Shown piece by piece: positions 38,968-47,952 of a DNA stretch of 64,000 nt. The translations under genes and the position numbers were made by a program. This DNA comes from Candidatus Zixiibacteriota bacterium (GTDB taxonomy: Bacteria > Desulfobacterota > Binatia > UBA9968): the NCBI GenBank assembly GCA_035574315.1, contig DATLYW010000021.1, positions 37,962 to 101,961 of the forward strand, given 5' to 3'. Every line of letters starts with the position of its first letter. The first letter of the stretch is position 1. The notes beneath the pieces were generated by a model, which was not told where the DNA came from, searched no databases, and saw only the letters and a program-made list of their open reading frames with translations.

Positions 38968-40144
38968 CCGCAACGGCCATTTCGGGCCCTACGGGGGACG
39001 CTACGTGGCCGAAACGTTGATGCCGGCGCTCGCCGAGCTGGAGCGAGCTTACGCGCGGGCGCGGCGCGACGCCGCCTTTCGCGCCACGGTGGGCCGCTAT
39101 CTCAGGGAGTACGCCGGGCGGCCAACCCCGCTCTACTTCGCCGAGCGGATGAGCCGCGACCTCGGCGGGGCGAAGATCTACCTGAAGCGCGAGGATCTCT
39201 GCCATACCGGCGCGCACAAGATCAACAACACCGTCGGCCAGATCCTGCTGGCGCAGCGGATGGGCAAAAGGCGGATTATCGCCGAGACCGGGGCCGGACA
39301 GCACGGCGTCGCCACGGCGACGGTCGCCGCGCGCTTCGGTTTCGACTGCGAGATCTTCATGGGCGAGGAGGACGCGCAGCGGCAGTCGCTGAACGTCTTT
39401 CGCATGAAGCTTTTGGGAGCGAAGGTGCGCGTGGTGCAGTCGGGCAGCCGCACGCTCAAGGACGCCATGAACGAGGCGCTGCGGGACTGGGTGACGAACA
39501 TCCGCACGACTTATTATCTGATCGGGTCTGTGGCGGGCCCGCATCCCTATCCGATGATGGTCCGCGACTTCCAGGCGGTCATCGGCCGGGAGGCGCGCTC
39601 TCAGATTCGCCGGAAAGAGGGCCGCCTGCCGGACTATCTCGTTGCCTGCGTCGGAGGCGGGAGCAACTCGATGGGGCTTTTCCATCCGTTCCTGGGGGAT
39701 CCGAAGGTAAGGATGCTCGGAGTGGAGGCGGCGGGCAGAGGGCTGCGCACGGGAAAGCACGCGGCCTCGATCCTGGGGGGAGAGATCGGGGTGCTGCACG
39801 GCAGCAAGAGCTACGTGCTCCAGGACGGGGTCGGGCAGATCCGACAGACCCATTCGATCGCCGCAGGTCTGGACTACCCGGGGGTCGGTCCCGAGTTGAG
39901 CTATCTCAGGGATTGCCGCCGGGTGGAATTCGTTTCCGCCACCGACTTCGAGGCGGTTGACGCCCTGCAGTATCTCGCCCGCGTGGAAGGGATCATTGCA
40001 GCCCTGGAGAGCGCCCACGCCATCGCGGCGGTCAGGCGCCTGGCGCCGCGCCTCGCTCGCGACCGTATCATCGTCGTCAACCTGTCGGGCAGGGGCGACA
40101 AGGACATGGGGACGGTGGGGCAATACCTCGGCGTCAAGCTTTGA
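38924..40144 (+). CDS. trpB: Tryptophan synthase beta chain
   Basis: PLP enzyme condensing indole and serine; 406 aa. PLP lysine in [15 protein letters not shown]; the [20 protein letters not shown] segment and the phosphate-binding [10 protein letters not shown] are intact. The chosen ATG lies inside trpF and has AAGGA only 2 bases ahead. A GTG at 38960 would start two residues before the conserved [16 protein letters not shown] and is a plausible alternative. Confidence 0.97.
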   Translation: MENSRNSSPLPRVPDRNGHFGPYGGRYVAETLMPALAELERAYARARRDAAFRATVGRYLREYAGRPTPLYFAERMSRDLGGAKIYLKREDLCHTGAHKINNTVGQILLAQRMGKRRIIAETGAGQHGVATATVAARFGFDCEIFMGEEDAQRQSLNVFRMKLLGAKVRVVQSGSRTLKDAMNEALRDWVTNIRTTYYLIGSVAGPHPYPMMVRDFQAVIGREARSQIRRKEGRLPDYLVACVGGGSNSMGLFHPFLGDPKVRMLGVEAAGRGLRTGKHAASILGGEIGVLHGSKSYVLQDGVGQIRQTHSIAAGLDYPGVGPELSYLRDCRRVEFVSATDFEAVDALQYLARVEGIIAALESAHAIAAVRRLAPRLARDRIIVVNLSGRGDKDMGTVGQYLGVKL

Positions 40145-40208
40145 ACGATCCGGGTTCAGCGGTGGAATCTTGTTTTGCGCCGGGCATCGAACCGGCGACG
40201 CGGAGAAG

Positions 40209-41045
40209 ATGAGTCGCATCGAGGCAAAGCTCAGTGAGCTCAGGGAGGCCGGACAGGCCGCGCTGATCCCGTTCGTGACCGCCGGGGATCCCGATCTCGA
40301 AACCACGCTGCGGATTTTGCGGGCGCTGGACGAAAACGGCGCGGACTGCATCGAGCTGGGCGTGCCGTTTTCGGATCCGACGGCCGACGGGCCGACGATC
40401 CAGCGTTCCTCCGAGCGCGCCCTCAAAAAGAGGCTTTCGCTGCCGCGGATTCTCGCCCTCGTGCGCAGATTCCGCCGCACCTCCAGCACGCCGCTGATCC
40501 TTTTCGGCTACTTCAATCCTTTCTTCCGGTTCGGGCTGGAGCGGCTGTGCCGGCGGGCGAAGGCGGCCGGAGTGGACGGGATTTTGTGCGTGGACCTTCC
40601 CCCGGAGGAAAGCGGCGAGCTCAAGCGCTGGGCGGACGCGGCGGGACTGGATCTGATCTTTCTCCTCTCGCCGACGAGCGGGCCGGACCGGGTGCGCCTG
40701 GTGAGCCGCGAGGGTCGGGGCTTCATCTACTACGTTTCCGTGACCGGGGTGACCGGCGCGCGCCGCGCCTTCGACAAACAGCTGCCGGAGCAGGTTGCGC
40801 GCGTCAGGCGCGCCACCTCGCTTCCCGTCGGCGTCGGCTTCGGCATCTCGACTCCCGAGCAGGCCGCGTGGATCGCGGAATTCGCCGACGCCGCGGTCGT
40901 CGGCAGCGCGCTGGTCGAGGTAATCGAGCGTGCCGGCGGAAGCGGCGAGAAGGCGCGTGCCGCCGGAGCGTTCGTCGGCCGTCTCAAGCGGGCGATGAAG
41001 CGGGTCGTCAGGAACGGGTCGCGCCGGGCTGAACGCGTTCAGTAA
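40209..41045 (+). CDS. trpA: Tryptophan synthase alpha chain
   Basis: Cleaves indole-glycerol phosphate; 278 aa TIM barrel. Catalytic Glu in CIELGVPFSDPTADGPTIQ and Asp in GILCVDLPPEES are present, with FIYYVSVTGVTGAR for phosphate binding. The start ATG follows CGGAGAAG. It completes trpDCFBA. accD, often next in related gene orders, is not here; folC follows after a repeat-rich spacer. Confidence 0.97.
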   Translation: MSRIEAKLSELREAGQAALIPFVTAGDPDLETTLRILRALDENGADCIELGVPFSDPTADGPTIQRSSERALKKRLSLPRILALVRRFRRTSSTPLILFGYFNPFFRFGLERLCRRAKAAGVDGILCVDLPPEESGELKRWADAAGLDLIFLLSPTSGPDRVRLVSREGRGFIYYVSVTGVTGARRAFDKQLPEQVARVRRATSLPVGVGFGISTPEQAAWIAEFADAAVVGSALVEVIERAGGSGEKARAAGAFVGRLKRAMKRVVRNGSRRAERVQ

Positions 41046-41047
41046 AA

Positions 41048-41167
41048 GTTCAAACCGTTCGAGCCGTTCAACCGCTGCGCCCGGTTCAAGCCGTTGGGGC
41101 CCCGGAACCGAAAGCTCGACGGTTCCGGCAGCGCTCCGGTGCCGAGCCGGACCCGGAAGCGGGAAAC
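41048..41167 (+). repeat. Short-period GTTCAAGCC repeats and GGGAAAC element before folC
   Basis: From 41048 to about 41097 the hexamers GTTCAA, GTTCGA, GTTCAA, GTTCAA and the related GTTGGG recur, separated by CC-rich triplets, giving a period near 9 bases broken once by a GC insert. The spacer then carries CGGAACCGAAAG and ends with GAAGCGGGAAACC at 41156-41168, resembling the element before rplP and trpC. No ORF is supported here; the folC frame is open through part of it. Confidence 0.5.
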
Positions 41168-41180
41168 CGTCACGTTTTTC

Positions 41181-42458
41181 ATGACCGAGTACGAGAGCAC
41201 GCTTCAGCGGATCTACGGCCTTCGCGGCGGCGTGATCGACCTCCGCCTCGACCGGATGGAAAGGGCGCTGTCGTTGTTCGGCCATCCGGAAAAGGCCTTT
41301 CCTGCCTTCCACATTGCCGGGACCAACGGCAAGGGCTCGACAGCCGCGATGCTCCACCGCATTCTCACGGCGGCGGGCTACAGGACCGCCCTGTACACCT
41401 CGCCCCATCTCGTCTCGTTCACCGAGCGGATCCGCGTCGGCGAGGACGAGATCGCTCCCGAGGAAGTCGTCGCCCTGGACCGGGAGATCCGGGAGCGAAC
41501 GAAGGACGCCGTGCCTCTCACTTTTTTCGAGTTCGTCACGGTCATGGCCTTCGTTCATTTCGCGCGCTGCGGCGCGGAGCTGGCGGTGGTCGAGGTGGGG
41601 CTGGGAGGTCGGCTCGATGCCACCAATCTGGTCTTTCCGCTCGTCTCTCTGATCACGACGGTCTCGATGGACCACGAGGCCTATCTCGGGAGCGACCTCG
41701 CGTCGATCGCCGCCGAGAAGGGGGGGATCATCAAGGAGGAAATCCCCGTGGTCTGCGGCCTCCTTCCGCCCGAGGCCCAGAGCGTCGTCGAGCGGATCGC
41801 CCGGGAAAGGCGCGCCCCGCTGCACATGCTCGGGCGAGAATTCAGTTTTACCTTGAAAAACGACGCCGACTTCGATTATAAAGGTCCGGATTGGGTGCTT
41901 GAAAACCTGTCGCTGGCGCTTATGGGCCGGCACCAGAGAAGGAACGCCGCCGTGGCCCTGGCCGCTCTCGAGCAGGTCCGGAAGCACTGGCCGGTGGACG
42001 AAGGCGCGATCCGCGCTGGCCTGAGGAATGTCGTCTGGCCTGGGCGGCTCGAGATTTTGCGCCAGCGTCCGGCGGTGGTGCTCGACGGAGCGCACAACGG
42101 CGAGGGGATCCGCACCCTGGTCGAAGAAATGCGGAGCTTTCGCGGCGCGAGAAAAGTGAAGGTGCTTTTCGCGTCGATGGCGGACAAGGACTGGAGGTTG
42201 ATGCTGGACGAGCTTGGTACCGTGGCCGACGAACTGATCCTGACGCGCGTCAGGATGGAACGCAGCGCCTCGCCCGACCTGCTGGCGGCACACCTGGGAG
42301 AGAAGATTCCCCGCCGCGTGGTCGAGGACCCGGAGACGGCGGTCCGCACCCTGATCGCAGAACTCGGCCCCGACGATGTGGGTCTCGTGGCCGGCTCGCT
42401 CTACCTTCTCGGAGAGGTCCGGCCGGTGATCCAACGACTCCTCGCGGCTTCGGGCTGA
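41181..42458 (+). CDS. folC: Bifunctional dihydrofolate synthase/folylpolyglutamate synthase
   Basis: Adds glutamate to dihydropteroate and to folates; 425 aa, Mur-ligase superfamily. The P-loop GTNGKGST lies at residues 47-54, followed by YTSPHLVSFTERIRV and the metal/ATP site VEVGLGGRLDATN. The ligase C-terminal domain begins near LEILRQRPAVVLDGAHN. The start is the ATG giving MTEYESTLQRIYGL; an upstream in-frame codon would translate repeat DNA. Confidence 0.95.
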   Translation: MTEYESTLQRIYGLRGGVIDLRLDRMERALSLFGHPEKAFPAFHIAGTNGKGSTAAMLHRILTAAGYRTALYTSPHLVSFTERIRVGEDEIAPEEVVALDREIRERTKDAVPLTFFEFVTVMAFVHFARCGAELAVVEVGLGGRLDATNLVFPLVSLITTVSMDHEAYLGSDLASIAAEKGGIIKEEIPVVCGLLPPEAQSVVERIARERRAPLHMLGREFSFTLKNDADFDYKGPDWVLENLSLALMGRHQRRNAAVALAALEQVRKHWPVDEGAIRAGLRNVVWPGRLEILRQRPAVVLDGAHNGEGIRTLVEEMRSFRGARKVKVLFASMADKDWRLMLDELGTVADELILTRVRMERSASPDLLAAHLGEKIPRRVVEDPETAVRTLIAELGPDDVGLVAGSLYLLGEVRPVIQRLLAASG

Positions 42459-42492
42459 TGACCCGACTTCCCGATTCCCGCCCGCAGCATCC

Positions 42493-44835
42493 ATGAGATC
42501 GCGCTGGACCATTCTTACCCGAGCCGCGGCTACCGCAGCGGTCCTTTTCCTGGGCCCGGGCACGGCGACCGCCGCGCAGGCTGAGCGGAAAACCTCGCAG
42601 GGCGAGGCGATCCAGGTAACCGCCGATCAGCTCTCGGTCGGGGACAGCGGCACGCAGGTCGAAGCCAGGGGCAACGTGGAGATCAAGCGCGAGCAGACCA
42701 CGCTCAAGGCCGAGGAGGTGCGCGTCAACCGGGCCACGCAGGAGGTCGAGGCAAAAGGGAAGATTTCGGTCGACGATCCGGAGTGGAAGGTCAAGTCGGC
42801 CGATTCGATCCAGATCAACCTCGAGAAAGAAACCGGGGAGATCCTGCGCGGCGACCTCTTCATCGAGCAGGGCCACGTCAGCCTGATGGGCAGGCGGTTT
42901 CAGAAATTCGGCGGCCAAACCTACCACGTCGACGAGGGCTTTTTTACGACTTGCCTGTGCGAGTCCGGGCCGCCGCACTGGAGGATATCCGCCGACGCCA
43001 TCGACCTCGATCCGACCGGTCTCGGCACGGTCAAAAACGCCTATTTTTACGTTCTGGACGTTCCGGTTTTTTACCTGCCCTACGGTTTTTTCCCCGTCAA
43101 GACCGAGCGCCAGACCGGATTGCTGTTTCCCAGGTTCGGCCACTCTTCGACCGAGGGTTTTCGTTTCCAGCAGCCGTTTTTCTGGGCGATCTCGAAAAGC
43201 ACCGACGCGACGCTGGCCTTCGACGTGCAGACCCGGGCGCGCTGGGGTTTCCTCGGCGAGTTTCGCACGCTCTTCAGGCAGGACGCTGATCTGCGCCTGT
43301 CGGGGGCGTACTTCAACGAAGGACTGCGCCGTTTCGAGCACGAGGCGGTGGTCGACCGCACCATCGCCGATCAGGACATTCCGCAAAATCGCTGGAGCAT
43401 AGCGGGGACCCATCGCTATCTCCTGCCGCGCGACTGGCTGACCTACAGCGATTTCGCCGCGTACGGCGACGACCTGTTCACGCGCGAGCTGGTCGAGCGG
43501 ATGGACGTTCCCCTTGTCCAGGAATCCGAGATCCGGCGCAGCCGTTTCAGCCGGTCGCGCTTCGGCGTTTTCAGAAGCTGGGGCGACGCCCATTTCCAGG
43601 GCGAGTGGGACTTCTATCAGGATTTCATCCAGAACGACGCGAGCACGCTGCACCGCACGCCGCAGGTTTCGTTCTGGGGCCGGCGCTTCTTTCGCGGCTT
43701 GCCGCTCGAATTGCGCTGGGGGGCCGAAGGGGTCAATTACATCCGGCGCAGAGGGGGCGACGGGCTCCGCTTCGATCTTCGTCCCGAGCTGGTGCTGCCG
43801 TTTCGCACGACGCGCCTGTTCGGCTCGTTCAGCGTGGCACCCCGGGAAACTCTCTATCATCTGTACTCGATCGTCGACTCCGGCCGCAATCTCTCGCGCG
43901 AGCTGGTCGAGATCCGGGGCAACGTCGGGACCACCCTCGGCCGGACGTTCGCGTGGACTTTCGGAACCCTCCGCAGCGTGCGACACGTCGTGGAACCGGA
44001 ACTGGGCTATCTGTTCGTCCCGCGCGTGGACCAGAAAAGCATTCCGGTGATGGACGGCCTCGACCGGGTCAACCGGAGAAACGCGGTCACCTTCGCCGTT
44101 GGCAATCGTTTGCTCGGAAGGTTCACCAACCCGCTGGCGCTCGCCGGCGAGAAAAACGTAGAGACGCTGAACCCGATCATGGCCACCGACATCCGTGAGA
44201 TCGGATCGGCGCGGTTCGCGATCACGTACGACATCGACAAGGAGAGAAAGAGAGGCGACACGCTATCGGATCTGGACATGAATTTCCGGCTGACGCCGGC
44301 AAACTATTTTTCTCTCGGCCTTGATGCAGGTCTGGACCCCGGAGCCTGGAAGGTCAATCAGCTGAGGGTCAATTTCGGCATATCCGATCCGCGGCCGATG
44401 ACCCGGCGCGTTGCAGACCCCGATTTCGTCCGCCCCAACTCTTTTGGAATCAGCTATCATTTTCTCCGCCAGGAGCACAATGCGTTTTTGGCGGAAGATC
44501 CGAATATCGATCTGAATGAAGCGGCAAATTGTGCTGTGCATCCTCTTGATCCGCGGTGTCCGGGAGCTTTGGTCAACAAGAAAATTGTGGGAAACATCAA
44601 CGTCAATCTTCTTTACCACCTTCTGGATCACGTGCTGCTTTTTGCCAGCGGCGCCTATGACGCCCGCGACAGCCGCTTTCTTGGGTTCAGAGTGGCTACC
44701 AAGCTCCTTTCATTCTGCGAATGCTGGAACATAACCTTAGGAGTTCGCAAGGATATCAATCCGTCGAAGACCAGCTTTAATTTCGATTTCAACCTGCTAG
44801 GATTGGGTGGATCGCAGCGGCCGAGTTTGCAGTGA
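42493..44835 (+). CDS. lptD: LPS-assembly protein LptD
   Basis: Outer-membrane beta-barrel that inserts lipopolysaccharide; 780 aa. An N-terminal signal peptide (residues 1-28, RAAATAAVLFLGPGTATAAQA) precedes the OstA/LptA-like periplasmic domain (about 38-135, QVEARGNVEIKREQTTLKAEEV). The barrel follows, containing the family segment YLPYGFFPVKTERQTGLLFPRFG and many aromatic-ended strands to the C terminus. Its presence implies a diderm cell with LPS. The cysteine pair CLCES lies near residue 157. It closes the housekeeping segment and directly precedes the sugar locus. Confidence 0.94.
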   Translation: MRSRWTILTRAAATAAVLFLGPGTATAAQAERKTSQGEAIQVTADQLSVGDSGTQVEARGNVEIKREQTTLKAEEVRVNRATQEVEAKGKISVDDPEWKVKSADSIQINLEKETGEILRGDLFIEQGHVSLMGRRFQKFGGQTYHVDEGFFTTCLCESGPPHWRISADAIDLDPTGLGTVKNAYFYVLDVPVFYLPYGFFPVKTERQTGLLFPRFGHSSTEGFRFQQPFFWAISKSTDATLAFDVQTRARWGFLGEFRTLFRQDADLRLSGAYFNEGLRRFEHEAVVDRTIADQDIPQNRWSIAGTHRYLLPRDWLTYSDFAAYGDDLFTRELVERMDVPLVQESEIRRSRFSRSRFGVFRSWGDAHFQGEWDFYQDFIQNDASTLHRTPQVSFWGRRFFRGLPLELRWGAEGVNYIRRRGGDGLRFDLRPELVLPFRTTRLFGSFSVAPRETLYHLYSIVDSGRNLSRELVEIRGNVGTTLGRTFAWTFGTLRSVRHVVEPELGYLFVPRVDQKSIPVMDGLDRVNRRNAVTFAVGNRLLGRFTNPLALAGEKNVETLNPIMATDIREIGSARFAITYDIDKERKRGDTLSDLDMNFRLTPANYFSLGLDAGLDPGAWKVNQLRVNFGISDPRPMTRRVADPDFVRPNSFGISYHFLRQEHNAFLAEDPNIDLNEAANCAVHPLDPRCPGALVNKKIVGNINVNLLYHLLDHVLLFASGAYDARDSRFLGFRVATKLLSFCECWNITLGVRKDINPSKTSFNFDFNLLGLGGSQRPSLQ

Positions 44836-45070
44836 AAGGCCCAGTTGCGGAATCGGAGTTCCACGCGTCTCGCTACGCGATGGTAGATCCCAAGGTCTGC
44901 TTTCCACGCCGCTTGCCGGTGAGCGGTTTATAAGTCGCGGGTTGCGAATGCCGGGCAGCGGACCTCGACCTCAGGCTTTTGAGCCGCCGCCGGGCGGCGC
45001 GGCCGGAAAGTTTCGGAGCGAGCGACCGTGATGCAATGTCTGCGTACTTGCGAACTCACCAATAAATCAC

Positions 45071-46138
45071 GTGAAAGCGCTGGTCTTGAGCGGCGGTCAG
45101 GGGACGAGGCTTAGGCCCATCACCTCCACGGGAGCCAAGCAGCTCATCCCCGTGGCAAACCGGCCGATCCTTTTCTACGTGCTGGACAACGTGGCCCGGG
45201 CGGGGCTGCGTGAAGTCGGCATGATCATATCGCCGGAAACCGGAAACGAGATCCGGCGCGTGGTGGGCTCGGGCGAACGGTGGGGCATGAACGTGGAGTA
45301 TATCCTGCAGGACCGCCCCGGCGGGCTTGCCCACGCCGTCAAAACGGCGCGGCCGTTTCTCGGCGACTCGCCGTTCGTCATGTATCTGGGGGATAATCTC
45401 ATCGGCACCGGGATCGAGGCGTTCATCGCCAAGTTCGAGAGCGCGGGGTGCGCCGCGGTCATCCTTCTCAAAGAGGTCGAGGACGCGCGGTGGTTCGGGG
45501 TGGCCGAGCTGGGTCCGGGCGGCAGGGTGGTCCGGCTCCTGGAAAAACCCCGGAACCCCCCTTCCAACCTGGCGCTCGTGGGAGTTTACGTTTTCTCGCC
45601 GCAAGTTCATGCGGCGATCGACGCCATCCGCCCCTCGGCCCGGGGCGAGCTGGAGATCACCGATGCGATCCAGCAGCTGATCGACTGGAACTTGCCCGTC
45701 GAAAGTCACGTGGTGGAGGGGTGGTGGCTGGATACCGGAAAGAAGGACGATCTTCTGGCCGCCAACACCGTGGTCCTCGACCAGTGGCTGAAGAGCGACA
45801 ATCAGGGAGAGTTGGATAGCACGAGCCAGGTCACCGGGCGCGTGAAGATCGGCAAGGGCAGCCGGCTGGTCAACAGCAGGATTCGCGGTCCGGCGATCGT
45901 AGGGGAGAACGTGCTCATCGAGGATTCCTTCATCGGTCCTTACAGCAGCATCGGCGACGGGACCCGGATTCGGAAGTCCGTCGTCGAGCATTGCGTGGTG
46001 CTGGAAAACTGCAGGATCGACTCCATCGACCGGCTGGAGGACAGCGTTCTCGGGAAAAACGTGACCGTGGCGACCAATCACGGCTCGCACCGGGCGTTGC
46101 GGTTGCTTCTCGGCGACTATTCCGCGGTGGAGCTGTGA
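45071..46138 (+). CDS. rmlA: Glucose-1-phosphate thymidylyltransferase, long form
   Basis: Makes dTDP-glucose from glucose-1-phosphate and dTTP; 355 aa. The nucleotidyltransferase motif SGGQGTRLRP is at residues 7-16, followed by GAKQLIPVANRP. A C-terminal left-handed beta-helix (from about residue 240) has hexapeptide-like runs such as VKIGKGSRLVNSRIRGPAIV. This longer form is typical of RmlA homologs in antibiotic-sugar and archaeal pathways rather than the roughly 290-aa enterobacterial enzyme. GTG start; the first gene of rmlABC(D). Confidence 0.92.
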   Translation: MKALVLSGGQGTRLRPITSTGAKQLIPVANRPILFYVLDNVARAGLREVGMIISPETGNEIRRVVGSGERWGMNVEYILQDRPGGLAHAVKTARPFLGDSPFVMYLGDNLIGTGIEAFIAKFESAGCAAVILLKEVEDARWFGVAELGPGGRVVRLLEKPRNPPSNLALVGVYVFSPQVHAAIDAIRPSARGELEITDAIQQLIDWNLPVESHVVEGWWLDTGKKDDLLAANTVVLDQWLKSDNQGELDSTSQVTGRVKIGKGSRLVNSRIRGPAIVGENVLIEDSFIGPYSSIGDGTRIRKSVVEHCVVLENCRIDSIDRLEDSVLGKNVTVATNHGSHRALRLLLGDYSAVEL

Positions 46139-46171
46139 GGCGGTGAAGGGAGGTCGAGCCTTCGGAGTCCT

Positions 46172-47266
46172 ATGCGGCGCATTCTAGTCACGGGCGGAGC
46201 CGGGTTCATCGGCTCGAACTTCATCCGGTACTGGCTCGAGCGCCACCCCGAAGACCGGCTGGTGAACCTCGACAAGCTGACCTATGCCGGCAACCTCGAA
46301 AACCTCGCAGACGTCGAGTCGCATCCGTCGTATCGCTTCGTTCGCGGCGACATTTGCGATGCGACGCTGGTCGGGCGCCTGTTTGCAGAGGAAGGTATCG
46401 ACACAGTCGTCCATTTTGCGGCGGAGTCGCACGTGGATCGTTCGATTCTCGGTCCGGACGAGTTCATCCGCACCAACATCCAGGGGACGTTCACGCTGCT
46501 CGAGGCGGCAAGGAAGGCGTGGCTTGCGGAAGGCCTGGGCCCGGCCAGGCCCGGTTGTCGGTTTGTCCACGTGTCGACGGACGAGGTCTACGGTTCGCTG
46601 GGTCCGGAAGAGCCGTCTTTCAGCGAGACCACCGCCTACGCGCCCAACAGCCCCTACTCCGCGAGCAAGGCGTCGTCGGATCATCTGGTGCGCGCGTACC
46701 ACCACACGTACAGGCTCCCGACGATCGTAACACACTGCTCGAACAACTACGGGCCGTTTCAGTTTCCGGAAAAGCTGATTCCGCTCGTGATCCAGCGAGC
46801 GCTCAAGGGAGAGCCGATTCCGGTATACGGCGACGGCGGCAACGTTCGTGACTGGCTGTACGTGGAGGATCACTGCCGGGCTCTCGAGGCCGTGCTCGAG
46901 CGGGGAGGAACCGGCGAGAGCTACAACATCGGGGGATCGAACCAGTGGCACAACATCGATCTGGTGCGCCTGATCTGCGATCTGCTGGACCGACGGCTCG
47001 ATAACGGCCTGGTTCCCCGCCGCTCGTTGATCACGCTCGTGCAGGACCGCCCCGGTCACGACCGCCGCTACGCGATGGATACGACGAAGATCCGCCGCGA
47101 GCTCGGATGGTGTCCGATCGACGACCTGCCGAGCGGCATCGCCAAAACCGTCGACTGGTATCTGGCACATCGCGGCTGGGTCGAGCGCGTGATCACGGGC
47201 GAGTACAAGACCTACTTCGACACGCAGTACGGGAAGCGGCTCGCGCTAAAGAACCGGCAAAGCTGA
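46172..47266 (+). CDS. rmlB: dTDP-glucose 4,6-dehydratase
   Basis: Second enzyme of dTDP-rhamnose synthesis; 364 aa extended SDR. NAD motif GGAGFIG at residues 8-14. The dehydratase triad STDEVYG (around residue 135) carries the Asp-Glu pair of 4,6-dehydratases, and the YSASK catalytic Tyr/Lys is near 161. The segment RDWLYVEDHCRALE and the C-terminal DRRYAMDTTKIRRELGW are typical. It is four bases before rmlC. Confidence 0.96.
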   Translation: MRRILVTGGAGFIGSNFIRYWLERHPEDRLVNLDKLTYAGNLENLADVESHPSYRFVRGDICDATLVGRLFAEEGIDTVVHFAAESHVDRSILGPDEFIRTNIQGTFTLLEAARKAWLAEGLGPARPGCRFVHVSTDEVYGSLGPEEPSFSETTAYAPNSPYSASKASSDHLVRAYHHTYRLPTIVTHCSNNYGPFQFPEKLIPLVIQRALKGEPIPVYGDGGNVRDWLYVEDHCRALEAVLERGGTGESYNIGGSNQWHNIDLVRLICDLLDRRLDNGLVPRRSLITLVQDRPGHDRRYAMDTTKIRRELGWCPIDDLPSGIAKTVDWYLAHRGWVERVITGEYKTYFDTQYGKRLALKNRQS

Positions 47267-47270
47267 AATC

Positions 47271-47828
47271 ATGGCGTTTCGTTTCGAGCCCCTCGGCGCA
47301 TCCGGCTTGATTCTCGTAGAGCCGACGGCCTTCGAGGACCGGCGTGGCTTTTTCATGGAGGTCTACAAACGCTCCGAGTTCGCCGGGAACGGAATCGTCG
47401 ATGTTTTCGTCCAGGACAACTGCTCGCGTTCGGTTCGCGGCACCCTGCGCGGCCTCCATTATCAAAGGCATCCCAAAGCTCAGGCGAAACTGGTCGGCGT
47501 CGTCCGCGGGGAGATTTTCGACGTCGCCGTCGATCTCAGGCGCGGTTCGCCGGAATACGGCCGCTGTCAGAGCGTCGTGTTGTCGGACCGGAACCGCCGG
47601 ATGCTCTACGTGCCGGCGGGGTTCGCGCACGGGTTTTGCGTGCTGAGCGAGGTCGCCGACGTGGTCTACAAAGCCAGCGCGGAGTACGATCCGGCGCTCG
47701 ACGGGGGGATCCTGTGGAACGATCCCGAGATCGGCATCCGGTGGCCGATCGAAAGGCCGCTTCTTTCGGAAAAGGACGCACGACTGCCGCGCCTGCGCGA
47801 CTCCGATCCGGGCTTCCGCTACGGGTAG
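47271..47828 (+). CDS. rmlC: dTDP-4-dehydrorhamnose 3,5-epimerase
   Basis: Cupin-fold double epimerase, 185 aa. Catalytic His is in RGLHYQ and Asp in FDVAVDLRRGSPEYGR; the product site FAHGFCVLSEVADVVYK and the C-terminal NDPEIGIRWPIERP are conserved. It follows rmlB after 4 bases. Confidence 0.95.
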   Translation: MAFRFEPLGASGLILVEPTAFEDRRGFFMEVYKRSEFAGNGIVDVFVQDNCSRSVRGTLRGLHYQRHPKAQAKLVGVVRGEIFDVAVDLRRGSPEYGRCQSVVLSDRNRRMLYVPAGFAHGFCVLSEVADVVYKASAEYDPALDGGILWNDPEIGIRWPIERPLLSEKDARLPRLRDSDPGFRYG

Positions 47829-47839
47829 GGAGGAGATTG

Positions 47840-47914
47840 ACCGCGGAGTCACGGAGGGCTCGGCGTAATTTCGGAGAACTCACCACGGAGGTTGTAGAGA
47901 GCGCGGAGAAAACA
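47840..47914 (+). repeat. CRCGGAG-type short-period intergenic repeat
   Basis: The rmlC-methyltransferase spacer contains repeated GCGGAG, ACGGAGG, TCGGAGA, CACGGAGG and CGCGGAGA motifs spaced about 9-20 bases apart, in an otherwise degenerate stretch. Similar CGCGGAG-rich spacers are common in unrelated high-GC genomes; function is unknown. The methyltransferase frame is open through the end of it, so a start inside it is unlikely. Confidence 0.5.
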
Positions 47915-47952
47915 TGGCGACAATTCATCCCCCGTGTTCTCTATTTCTACGC

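Noticed and set aside
41046..41180. accD or accD remnant between trpA and folC
   Set aside because: The gap is only 135 bases and consists of short repeats, with no zinc-finger or carboxyltransferase residues.
40134..42563. 809-codon minus-strand frame across trpA and folC
   Set aside because: It is antisense to clear trpA and folC and has no recognisable domain or plausible ribosome-binding site.
45007..45070. Possible promoter before rmlA (TTGCGA and TAAATC)
   Set aside because: The spacing between the two hexamers is far too short for sigma70, so I did not annotate it.
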